DNA of 64,000 nt from Aphrocallistes beatrix (lineage: Eukaryota; Porifera; Hexactinellida; Sceptrulophora; Aphrocallistidae), in assembly GCA_963281255.1 (NCBI GenBank), contig OY725488.1:8343524-8407523 (forward strand), written 5' to 3'. The notes under the pieces are model-generated. The model made no database searches, was not told the origin of the DNA, and worked only from the letters and a program-made list of their open reading frames with translations. The translations under genes and the position numbers were made by a program. Positions 53,745 through 64,000 of this stretch are shown piece by piece (the first letter of the stretch is position 1; every line of letters begins with the position of its first letter).

Positions 53745-55489
53745 CTAATTTGAGGGAGTTAGTTTAGTATATAGGTCCAACTTTTGAGAGGCGAATATCC
53801 CTGTCTCTAGACGACACATTTGCTTGTGCAAACCAGTAGCAGTATTGCAAACGTTTCCCTTCTCATTCCTATCTTCTGCAATTTCGTTCAGTACCTCCAT
53901 TATCACTCTATACCCTTTGAACACTCTGCGTGGGCTGACCAACGGATGTTGATTAATCTTTTTGGTACTGGCAGTTTCTTCTCAGCTAACTTGGTGTTGA
54001 GAAGTTCATAACGCGAAGTGGATGTAGTGAAAAATGTATAAAGCTCTTGTACAAAATCGAAAAATGCAACAGCAGATCAACAGGAATCCACTGCAGCCTG
54101 ACCCACTAAATTCAGCGAGTGGCTGAAACATGGAATAAAAACAGCTAGGCTGTTTCTCTCTCGTAATATTGCTTGCATTCCGTTATATCTACCACTCATA
54201 TTCGACGCATTATCGTAAGATTGACCACGACAATCACCAAAATTTATTCCGTTCTCCGCCAGTACGTTCAGAAGCGAATCGGCCATTCTCTGCCCTGTGT
54301 GACCACGTTTATCAAGAAACGTTATGAATCGTTCAACTGACTCGTCGACTTCAATGTAACGCAATATGACTGTCAGTTGATCAACATGAGCGATATCAGG
54401 TGTAGAATCTACTGAAACAGAATAATACTTGCTGCGTTTGACACAATCTACTATGACCTTCAATGTCGCTTTCCCCATGATTTCTATTAATTATTCATAT
54501 ACAGTTGATTACAGATAGTTGGTGTGACCACTGCCTTTGTTCGCATGTAAACTGATATGTTCCGCTTAAAACTTGTCATACTCAGTGATCAGTTCTAAAA
54601 TACCCACAGGAAATTTCCGTTTGTTGATGATCCAACAATTTCATCTGCTCCACGAAATGCTAAGCCACGCTCAGCAATTAGTCTTGTCACGCTGACACAC
54701 CTCTTCAGGATATCCTGCCAGTAGTTGCACCTATCTTCTAAATGTTTCTGTTGTTCAACATCGATCCTATCTAGGACATTCCCCCTCTGAATCAGACTAA
54801 TTGTGTTTGCAGTATGACGTAGTGACAGTTCGTGTTTAGCAAGACGTTCACCAGCATGTTGTGCTATTCTCCCGCCTTGGTCGTGTATAATGTTACATAT
54901 GCAAGCTCATGGCTGGAGATGAGCAACAACTGACTAAAAATTGCCTTAGTACATCGTCTTATTTCGTTTTTATGTCCTGATGTCAACTGAATTTCTGACT
55001 TATCGAATTCACCCTCATAATTCTGTAATTTCAATATTTCTTCACTCGACCTGATTGCCCAATAATCGATCATCATGTTCGTTGCTTTACCTGGCCATAA
55101 TCCAATATCATATCCAAATCCATCAAAAGGAGCGACTCTAATCACACCAACAGAATCTGCCGAATTGGCGATATCACCAATACTTAGATCGTTCAGTGGT
55201 GGCAGGATAAGCAGATCCTTTTTTTGTGAAGAAAAATTGATGTGATGCATTTATTTTTCTTCTGTTCAGCTTCCTGTCGTATCGATTTCTCCCTGGCGGC
55301 TTTCCGTTTTGATGCCCTGTTTTGACAGAAATGGTCCGGGGGGACCATTTCTGACAAATATCCATGGTTCATGACAGAAATTGTCCCCTCTGCAGATTTG
55401 GTCCCCCCTCTTTTGCTATATTGTCGAGTCATCCCTGCTAGCATGATAGTCTTTATTTGATTATTACGCTTTATTGTCGAGTCATCCAT
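53745..55489 (-). pseudogene. hAT transposase remnant (ZMYM1/DUF4371-like)
   Basis: Minus-strand pieces in order: KRKAAREKSIRQEAEQKK (about 55290), GYDIGLWPGKATNMMIDYWA (54864-55250), LAERGLAFRGADEIVGSSTN (about 54650), SVSVDSTPDIAHVDQL through CRGQSYDNASNMSGRYNGMQ and CFSHSLNLVGQAAVDSC (54077-54478), then RWSAHAE and TGLHKQMCRLETGIF (53745-54010). This is the order of hAT transposases of the ZMYM1/DUF4371 type. Frames change several times and stops intervene. The dimerisation domain at the C-terminus was not seen. Confidence 0.8.
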
Positions 55490-55621
55490 GCTAGCATGAT
55501 AATATTTCTTTGGCTGTTACGCAATTACTCTATCGTTTTAACTTGCTATTAATTAAGTGAATTTTGGGAAAATAATGTTCGTCTTTCGACAGAACTACAC
55601 AGAGAATAAAATAATGAGCAA

Positions 55622-56891
55622 CTAAGAACTTTGAGAAGAACGAGAAGATAACACATAGACAATGCAATTTATCCGTCCAAGCGAAGGCCCAGTAGGATTT
55701 GATTCTACTCTCTTGAGTTTCGGGCGTTCTATACCATCGTATGCATACCAATCATCTTGTAGTTTGGTTCTTAGTGAGAAATGTAAGCCATGATGTATAG
55801 TGTACCCCAGTAGTGAGTAATGTAAGATATCTTTATCGTGAGGAACGTAGATCTGATTTTCAATGTTGATTTCACGAATCAGAGAAGCATCAGTAAGATG
55901 ACCAACCTCAAGAATGATAAGAGGGGAAACTTGAACATATTCCTGGGTAATGGATTCTAAATTGGCATTTGAATCGCGACATTTCAAGCATTTAAAGCTT
56001 GATTGTATTTGGTTATCAATAGTATTTTGACAATTTCCTTCAAATCTTAACACAGATGTCAAGTTAAGTTTCTTCTCCGATTGACAGCAGCAACTCCAGC
56101 ACTGGAAAATGACTTTGTAGCAATCGGAGCTGAGGGAGAGTTTAGTCAACAGTTGAACCACGGCCCCCTCGTAGCCAAGAAAGTCATATCGCATGTTACA
56201 TTTTGAACTCCCAGTTGAGGTGCTAGCCATATCCTCAATTCGTCGAATATTCACGGTGTTTAATATGAGATAACATAGTTTGCAAACTGGTTGTTGGAGA
56301 AACATCAGATAAGCGAAGAGCTTCAGATATGTGATAATAATGTAAACATAGCAGAGTTATGAATTTATCAACAGGACAAGTGTTGATTAATTCAATTCCT
56401 TCGAATTGACCACCCCAAGTTACACATAGATCTTCTAGGTCAGTTGAAGCAGGCGTAGGTAGCATAATACAATCACTTTTGGACAAAGTGTGTGAGGTAA
56501 ATAGCAGCTGTTGAACCACAGGGAGCAGAATCTTGGTAGAATAATCCATGCTCTCCCTTGCCCAGTGAGAAGAAAACTGGAAATCTTCATCTGTGTATTG
56601 GTGTTCTGGTATTTTTACTTCAAAACTATCTAAATACCACTGAGCCAACAAATTAGACATTTCGTAGGAGGTTTCTAACTGACTGTCATTACTATTAACT
56701 GGATAGGTGGATGGGTAATGGTCAGTTCGCCAATTGAATAAGTCAATGAATTTCATATCTCGTCGCAAGTTGAGCTCTCGATGGAGATCAGAGAGCGGGA
56801 CATTCGTTCGGATTGAGTGCATAATGCATAAGTCCACCTGTCTACCCTCCTCACTACGCCACTGACTTCCAGCTAGTAATTCGTATCTCAT
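55622..56891 (-). pseudogene. USP-like cysteine-protease gene of transposon origin, frameshifted
   Basis: The first frame (56891-56235) begins MRYELLAGSQWRSEEG and contains LINTCPVDKFITLL, like the catalytic Cys box of ubiquitin-specific proteases. The second frame (56305-55622) contains paired cysteines CWSCC and CLKC, then YTIHHGLHFSLRTK and DDWYAYDG, like the His box. A frameshift at about 56250-56300 splits them. Such USP-like proteins with NTCPVD motifs are frequent in invertebrate transposons; this is recalled and not proven here. The segmental duplication limit cuts this gene: only its first 15 to 19 codons are in the left spacer. Confidence 0.6.
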
Positions 56892-57544
56892 CTACCAACT
56901 TTGGTTATGACTTGATTCTGTTTACTTTTATCAAACGATTCAATTTGATAGTTTATTATCTAACGAACTTTGTTACTAAGATGCCTCTTATACAAATCCC
57001 TCTATACTTATCAATAACATGTTGTTTCCTGCTCTTTAGTTCAATATTGAGTTGTAAGATAGTTTTACTGACAAATCATATGTACTAATATTAGAAGTGT
57101 TAGAAAGAGTTGATACAATCACACGACACAACTACTAGTGCCTACACCACGTTATCATCAATTGCTTCGTAGAAGTAAAATTCGTACATTTGCAAACCCC
57201 GGAATCTATACTGATTGTTCTCGGGGGTTTACAATCTGAGTGCAAAACCTACTGGTAGTTGCAGAGTGGGGTGTATGCTGCATGTGTGTATGTATATGAT
57301 GGCTGTGTCAAGGCCAGAGGAGCCGCCCGGCTTTAGCCGCAACAATATATTCAGTCGATCTAAACTTTTACTAACTTTTAAGATATTTTTCAAAACATTG
57401 TGTTGTCTATATTGATGATGTAGATTCAATTTTAGTTCTACAGGACAAAATTAATTAGTTGATTGAGTCATACATATATACAAGTACATATTGACCCTCT
57501 GTGCATATCAAACATGGTTCATTGTATCTTGCTAATATCCTAAG

Positions 57545-57860
57545 CATAGGCGCCAAGTGTGGGTACCTGGGGGGGCAGTCCCCCAGGTTTGGAACCTGTG
57601 GAGGGCCGTGGTGCTGGGCAATGGAGCAGTGGAGGAAGCTGTGGTATGGCAGGACCTGAAATTATGTTAATTGAGTCTAAATATAGATCCCAATTACATT
57701 TATCTTCCACTATAGTCCGAGATTTTCTTTTCCTTAGGTAACAACAATAGCTGTATATCGATATTTGAGCATCTAAGATTCCCCCCCCTTACCGTCGCTC
57801 GCTTCGCTCGCTCTTGACCTCCCCAGGTTTTATTCTATTTTCCAAAACTTTGCGCCTATG
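57545..57860. mobile_element. MITE with CATAGGCGCC ends, second copy
   Basis: Same element as 3616-3929, carried by the segmental duplication; the flanking ATCCTAAG duplication is preserved on both sides. Confidence 0.83.
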
Positions 57861-58470
57861 ATCCTAAGTACCAACAGAGATTCTAAGTAAAATTGGTAGA
57901 TATGTCGATCGAGGTTGGCGGACTAATAAAAATTTGCTTCCGCCGGGCCTGGTGCGTATGCATATGATAGCGCGTTTTACAGAGAAAACTCGGCTATCAG
58001 TAGCCAAGAAAGATCCTAACTCTACCTTTAAACGAGATCATCCTTAGTGCTTTCAGCTCACTAAGGTTCTGCAAGAGTGTAGGCTCAGATTACAGAACAG
58101 AAGTAATGTAACTGAGAGTTTTATTATTATGCGCACCATTGCGTTCTAAAATGAGCTATTATTTCATAATTTGAATTCAGTATTACGGAGCTACGAAGTA
58201 GCAGAGGTAGGTAAATTTGTAAATTACAAATTCATCGCTTTTCTATGAATTTTATTAACGGTCAATATGATGTTAGCAACAAGGTTAGATCTACTTATAC
58301 TCGTACTCTGGCCTACCGAGCAGTTTTATCACCAAACTGAGTGAATAAATATTTTATTCTCAATGGATTAAGCATCATTTAGATCAGGCTTATCTAGCAT
58401 TTTTCTAAACAAGCAAATTAAGAACTCTTAACTACTTGTGGGCCAGAGGCCAGGTGCCATGTGTGACCCC

Positions 58471-58531
58471 AGGTGCCCAAAGGGCGTCTCTGGTTGACAC
58501 AAAGTGTCCGCTAGCAAGCGAAGTGCGCCTG
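58471..58531 (+). mobile_element. old Helitron-like 3' end, second copy
   Basis: AGGTGCCCAAAGGGCG to AAGTGCGCCTG; counterpart of 5123-5183. Confidence 0.55.
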
Positions 58532-59609
58532 TAATATAATAACTCAAAGGAACAGAATCTCTCAGTACATATATTCCAATCTGAATCACACGTTTGTACT
58601 ACTTGATTTGGTTACTTATCAATTTCCAATTATATTACACTATTTTAGGTTAGAAAAATCAGAAATACCTGAATATTTAATTCTAGAAAAAAGTAAACTC
58701 TAATTAAATCAATGTTGGCAGGAGAGGATGGGGCTAAATCGGGCACAAGCGCTAGGCCCCAGAAGAATCTGAGCGTGTCCACCTCTGGTAGGGTTCACTC
58801 AAAATTTCACACAACTAAATAACATGACAGCAATACCAAAGAAATACTTATATGAAACTGACATTTGTTTTGATAAAAAAATTGTTTAGAATGAGTATTA
58901 CGAAGCAATTTTTCATCGTGGGAGGGCGTAATGATATTTTCCCATCTAACCTTCTACGTTCCTTGGAGCTCGACAGTACGAAGACGATCCAAAATCCACT
59001 GTGAAAAGGAAAGGATCAAAAGGGTCACAGCCTAATTGAAGTGGGAGCGATTTCCGTCACTGAATGAGATATCTGACATTATTTTGTTTGTGCAAATGTA
59101 CAGTTAGTTGATGCATATGTCGCAGTCAGAATGGTGGCTGTCAATTCTAGTCTTGGACTTGGTTCCTTTGTGTAATGACATTATTATTGATATCTCGTAA
59201 TTCGTTCAAGTTTGACATCGGAAATGTATTATTATTAAAAGGAAGTTATATTTTTGTGCTAACTTATCTCAAATATTTGTGGAATTATGTGGTTTTTGTA
59301 CCTTTTCCACATAATCTCTAAATCTCGAATTCAGTTCGAGTTCGACATCAGAAATTTATTATTTTTGAATAAGAAATATTCCATTATAAAGATGATATAG
59401 GCCAGTGATTCTCAACGGGAGATCTACCGCTCCTGAGGAGGTATACTTCAGGTTAGCGCACATCTTTTCTTATTTCTATTGTAGAGATACTATCAGTCTG
59501 TCGTTTGACTTTCTTAATGCGACGAATGTTCCATTTTTGCGACTTTTTGGGCCGAGTTCTCCAGGTACCTCAAAAAGAGGTACCTATTAAATATAATATC
59601 TCAAAAAAC

Positions 59610-59745
59610 TTCTTATACTTATTTACATTATTAGCCAATCTAATAATCTTGTTTTGCTAAAATATGGTACAATTTTGTGGAGATTTAAAGTGTAAGTTCT
59701 ACGACACCTTTCCTGATGGTAATAAATTCTCGTTTTCCCTGAAGG
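59610..59745 (+). pseudogene. truncated duplicate of the gene's 5' start region, upstream of copy C
   Basis: ATG at 59664 reads VQFCGDLKCKFYDTFPDGNK in frame, like the true N-terminus, then diverges (the second cysteine pair is deleted). Stop at about 59885. Counterpart of 6735-6912. Confidence 0.7.
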
Positions 59746-61094
59746 CAAATCGATCCAGTACTCTTGAAAAATACTGTCAAGTACCATGTGTTTTTTCTCA
59801 ACCTATGATCAAAGTTAAGATAACCTCTCTCACAGGATTTGTTATACCCATTCCCACGGTAACTCTTAAATACTCTATCAATTAGCCAAACTAAATTCTT
59901 TTTAAATAATCGTTCGCTACCACCCTCTCCTTCATCCAATAGCATACCTGCCAACCGTCCAAGGGTCTAAGGATTTTTTGTTGAGCTATTTCGATGAAAA
60001 ATGTTCACTCGTTGATTATTCGTATCCACAATTATTTAAATTGTATTTGGACAACCCAAATTGGTACTTTATCAATGAATCTCTGGATGCGCTTATTTTT
60101 TCATTATTGTGACAGTTTTCTTAGATTATCCGTATTAAAAGCAAAATGAACGTTTGGTAGGTAAGAGAATCATACGAACCAAGATAGGGCCTTTTATAAA
60201 CATTTTTAGGTATGCAATAGAGTAAACATAAGCGAAAATTTCACTTTACTCTTCCTATTTCCACGAAATTACTATCTTTGACAAGCACAATCAAAGTCCG
60301 TAACAGTTAAACAAATTTCACTGAAGTTCTTGACTTCCGGACTCAATCATATGTGATGATCAACAAGCCTACGCGTCACTGTCAATGTACTCGTTATTCT
60401 TAGTAGTGGCAGTGAACATTACTTATTAAATGCTGTCATGAAGACTGTATGTTTTTTACATCCTTAAAACTCGCTAAACCGCTTCATCATTTCCTAATTA
60501 GATCTGTATCTCGCGAATAAGATTATATATGATTGATGAAATGTTTAGTATAGAGGTCTCAGGTCACTGCCGGGATATTATTAACCATATGGCAAAAGGG
60601 GCATATGCCGGAGGGCCCCGGGCTTGCAATTTATGTTCTACACTTCATTCCTAAAACCACCCTTGCATTCATAATAGTTTTTTGATTTATCATGACTAAT
60701 ATGCAATTTCTTTTTAACATTTTATCATTGCAAGAGCATTGAGTTACTTAAATTTATTTATCAAGTCAGTTGTTTGATCTTTCCCAAATTTGAAGTATAT
60801 AGTGGAACACGGATATAACGAATCATTTTGGACTGAGGATTTTTTCAAAATTTCTAGCTTCATATCTAAAATTATTTTCTAGTCCATTTTAATCCATTTC
60901 CACATTAAATTGGAGAATTAGAAACAAGTAGCTATTCCGAGGATGGCAAATACTACTTTAATTTTATCATTTGAAAGGTTAAGACAAACCGAACAAAAAA
61001 ATTTGTTTACTAATCAATTATCTCACAATTTTTTTATATCTGATTTTCTACTTATTCATTACTAGCCAATCTAATGAACTTGTTTTATTAAAAT
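59746..61094. other. upstream region of copy C
   Basis: Conserved with 6913-8270; no gene or core promoter motif identified. Confidence 0.4.
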
Positions 61095-64000
61095 ATGGCA
61101 CAATTTTGTGGAGATATAAAGTGTGAATTTTATGACACCTTTCCTGATGGTCTTAAATTCAAGTTTTGTCCCAGTTGCGCGAAACCATTAGTTGCTGAGA
61201 AGCCTTCTCTTCCTGAAGTTACTGATCTTCAACCTGTAGACCAGACCATTGAAAGAGAGGAATCATTCGTGGAAATAGAATCCTGTCCAAATGTTGTAAG
61301 CAATCAATTCATTACACCTATTTATAATTGGGGAGCTACCGGGCGAGAAAAAAATCTAGAGTCAAGACATGATATCAGATTTGAAGATGTTATTGTTACA
61401 TTTTCTTCTTCCGTCTTAAAGAAACATTATTTACAATCAAATGGTTGCATTTCTCTCAGATTCAAGTCTTCATCCATTGGAGAATTCAAGTTTGAGCGAA
61501 TAGAATTCAAAGGCTTTAGACAAGTGAATTACGAAGGGAATGAGTTTATATTACTCGAAGAAACGATCAAGATTAACAAGAGCATACTTGCTGATATGAA
61601 AGATTCTGAACAGCTCCTTATTCCCTACAAGTATTACTTCTCTGATAGTGAAGAGGAGCTCTACCTGAAAAAAGGTGATTGCTATCGAAACTTAATTATT
61701 GGTCAGTATAATTTTATCGAGTTGAACACCATTCAGAAATTTGACATGGTTGTTTTACCAGAACTTGAAAATGAATATTATTGTTTAAAACAAATCGACA
61801 CCCGTCTGAGTATTATTTTCAATATTTATGTGCCTGGAGAAAAGAGATTATTGCTTCTCCCAATTAGCACCATTAAAGATGAAGTTCAGACCATTCTCTT
61901 CTCACTCTGTAATGGGTATTATACCAAGATATCAAGGAAGTTATGGAAAAAGAGAAAGAACTTTCAAGTTTATGATTCAACAGAACAAATCAATAGTGTA
62001 TTGCGTTACATATTCTATATTTGGTTGAAAGGTTTAATGAACGCTTCTTTACCTTTCCATTCCAAAATATTACTTTCCTTTTTTACATTTGAAAAAGAAC
62101 TAATTCAACCACATTCTACTGAATTTTTCATTCTTCTATTTCAAGGAGTGAATAACGATTTTATTCTTTCTCTTATCAATTCTCGATGTGATGCATTCTC
62201 TGATTATATATCTGAGATTAAATCACGTCCGTACTTACTCCATCATGCTATGCAGGGTATTTCTAGTAAGGATTTCTCTCAATTAGTTAAGTTTCTTCCT
62301 CTCTATCATTTCCTGTTTGATTCAAAAGAGAATTTCAGCATTGCTCAGTCTAATAATGCATTCCTTGATAATGCTTATTGGGGTCTCCCATCTAATGTGA
62401 AATTTCAATATTATGACGATGTAGATATATCAGTTATTAGAGATGCAATGTCCATTTTCCACACTACAGATCCTCTCCTACCTTATTCTATTATCCTCCT
62501 CGCTCTAAGATCTGACATATTCCTAGATCTTTTAGAGATCCGTTCGATTCCATATCTGCCCTTTTTCAGCGTTTTACTCTATCGTGTCAAAACATGGTCA
62601 TTGATACAACAAGACTGTGAACTCCGTGAACTTGTATTCACCACTTTTCTTGAAAAATCTGAACAAACTCCAGGTTTAATGAATGAAGATCACATCTGTC
62701 AAGCGTGTGATGTTATTTTCAGAATGCTAGATGTTATTAAGGATAGTCCAGTCACACTTCTTGATAAACTTAATTTAGAACAAGCAAAAAGTATATTACA
62801 TGTGTTAGCTAAACTTCTGGAATTATTTATTGAAAAGCATCCTACCATTTTACCTTTACAGTACTTTCATCGTGCCGAATCGATTATTATAAGTCTGAAG
62901 ACTGCTCCAGTTCTTCTCACGACGATAAGAAGCTGTCTCTGTGAAGATGTTTTACAATCAAACTTTCAATCTGAATGCACACTTTTCGAAGAAATTACGA
63001 ATGTCTGGGATGCTCTGTGTTGCATACCATTCCCACTGGGGTACGACTGGACTTCTGAAGTTTGCAAACATTTAAGTAAACGGTTATCTGAACAAACTCT
63101 TGAGAGTATTTTAATTACTTTTGTTGAGATATGTAATCACTATAACAAGTTGAACATTAATGATTCAATTATGAGCTGTTTCCGTAATGAAATATTAGGG
63201 AAATTAAGGATGTCAGAAATAACTAAGAAAGATCAACAAACAACTGTTGAGCATATTGTTCAAGTTTCTAAAGAACAGTTCAATTTAGTCGCCGATATTA
63301 TTGCAGCTATTTTAGCTTCTAACTCAAGCAAACTTAATGAGAATCCTGTGAATCATATTCTTACTCTTCCTTGGTGGTCCCGTTTAGTCAAGTTTTGTAA
63401 ACCGGATGAATTTACGCAATCACATCCTGATGCAGAAAATATAATGGAATTGGTTAGGAGTACCTTTTCCAATCTTTCTTTACAATATCACATCCTGACA
63501 ATAAAAACAAAAGACTTAACTCTAATTATTGATAACCAGGATAATTATTTTTCAATGTTACAATCAATGCCTGAAGGAGATCCTCGCATCCTTAAACAGT
63601 TGGATAGAGTTATCTTTAACAATTCTATACAACACCGTAAAATGCTTAGGGATGCTTTCGGAGAGTTTCGTGCACTCATGCACGATTTAAAGAAATTGTT
63701 AGATTCCACAAACTCCCAGATTCGTTCTCAAGAACTCTCGCAGTTTTTAGATTTTGATTTTGAGAACTCTTCAATCTCTACTCTCTCTCGTATCTCTGAA
63801 GATGAGAAGATATGTATAATGCCAGATTGGGAACATTCAGAAATTATAAATAATTCTATGTTTAATTTAATGCTCAGAACTTTGCAAGATCTTCTCAAAT
63901 CTCAGTATTTTTTATCCACATTTAAACAAAAGGTGGAGAGTTTAGAAGAATTTCGAAAAAGTATAAAGGAATTGTATATTCTTTGCATTGGAGCGGTTGG
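61095..64000 (+). CDS. RNF213-like giant AAA+ protein, copy C (N-terminal part, intact)
   Basis: ATG at 61095, then one uninterrupted frame of about 968 codons to the window end. MAQFCGDIKCEFYDTFPDG carries the zinc-ribbon-like cysteines (C5, C10, and C25/C28 in FCPSC). ISLRFKSSS to LLIPYKYYFSDSEEE resembles the CBM20 region of RNF213 (YIPYKYVIYNGESF). The N-terminal arm then follows. Copy B's frameshifts at about 8608, 9263 and 10803 are absent here. Most of it closely matches copy B, except about 62820-63110. The AAA+ and ligase parts lie outside the window. Confidence 0.9.
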   Translation, partial: MAQFCGDIKCEFYDTFPDGLKFKFCPSCAKPLVAEKPSLPEVTDLQPVDQTIEREESFVEIESCPNVVSNQFITPIYNWGATGREKNLESRHDIRFEDVIVTFSSSVLKKHYLQSNGCISLRFKSSSIGEFKFERIEFKGFRQVNYEGNEFILLEETIKINKSILADMKDSEQLLIPYKYYFSDSEEELYLKKGDCYRNLIIGQYNFIELNTIQKFDMVVLPELENEYYCLKQIDTRLSIIFNIYVPGEKRLLLLPISTIKDEVQTILFSLCNGYYTKISRKLWKKRKNFQVYDSTEQINSVLRYIFYIWLKGLMNASLPFHSKILLSFFTFEKELIQPHSTEFFILLFQGVNNDFILSLINSRCDAFSDYISEIKSRPYLLHHAMQGISSKDFSQLVKFLPLYHFLFDSKENFSIAQSNNAFLDNAYWGLPSNVKFQYYDDVDISVIRDAMSIFHTTDPLLPYSIILLALRSDIFLDLLEIRSIPYLPFFSVLLYRVKTWSLIQQDCELRELVFTTFLEKSEQTPGLMNEDHICQACDVIFRMLDVIKDSPVTLLDKLNLEQAKSILHVLAKLLELFIEKHPTILPLQYFHRAESIIISLKTAPVLLTTIRSCLCEDVLQSNFQSECTLFEEITNVWDALCCIPFPLGYDWTSEVCKHLSKRLSEQTLESILITFVEICNHYNKLNINDSIMSCFRNEILGKLRMSEITKKDQQTTVEHIVQVSKEQFNLVADIIAAILASNSSKLNENPVNHILTLPWWSRLVKFCKPDEFTQSHPDAENIMELVRSTFSNLSLQYHILTIKTKDLTLIIDNQDNYFSMLQSMPEGDPRILKQLDRVIFNNSIQHRKMLRDAFGEFRALMHDLKKLLDSTNSQIRSQELSQFLDFDFENSSISTLSRISEDEKICIMPDWEHSEIINNSMFNLMLRTLQDLLKSQYFLSTFKQKVESLEEFRKSIKELYILCIGAV

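Larger units (their letters stand above)
56834..61094. repeat. segmentally duplicated spacer, right copy
   Basis: Collinear with 2919-8270. Lacks the hAT element (empty site near 58325) and the Helitron-like element (empty site at 59395/59396). Has a short unique stretch near 58775-58850. Confidence 0.9.

Overview
The window is eukaryotic and almost certainly from an invertebrate animal. It is AT-rich, has GT-AG introns, is crowded with DNA transposons and carries a vertebrate-RNF213-like giant AAA+ gene. I cannot name the species. No prokaryotic operon, tRNA, rRNA or CRISPR array was recognised.

Layout: three members of a tandem RNF213-like (mysterin-type) array lie head to tail on the + strand. 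Copy A contributes only its last five exons (27-2416). Copy B is present from start to stop (8271-49738, 23 exons). Copy C contributes only the beginning of its giant first exon (61095 to the window end). The spacers upstream of B and C (2919-8270 and 56834-61094) are the same duplicated sequence, so the array arose by segmental duplication with a unit of about 47-53 kb. Copy B has a 9.5-kb intronless 5' exon coding for a zinc-ribbon-like start, a CBM20-like region, the long N-terminal arm and the AAA+ ring. Twenty-two small exons follow, coding for the E3-shell and C-terminal parts.

Copy B looks damaged or diverged in function. Five small indels break its first exon, while the matching 2.9 kb of copy C stays open. 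The AAA3 Walker B glutamate is replaced by Asn. I find neither the RING finger nor the RZ finger of RNF213 where they should be encoded. This suggests an RNF213-type AAA+ machine without the two zinc modules of the ligase, or a decaying gene.

The introns and spacers hold at least two related Helitron-like non-autonomous families. They start with TC, end in a hairpin plus CTTG, and insert between A and T without target duplication; two exact empty sites within the window prove this. Also present are several 8-bp-TSD (hAT-type) MITEs, one with an exact empty site; mariner/pogo-like MITEs with TA duplications; a 7.7-kb element with about 0.9-kb terminal inverted repeats and a broken transposase gene (32940-40668); and a cluster of dead transposon genes between copies B and C (52000-56900). 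Comparing the two spacer copies separates insertions older than the segmental duplication from younger ones.
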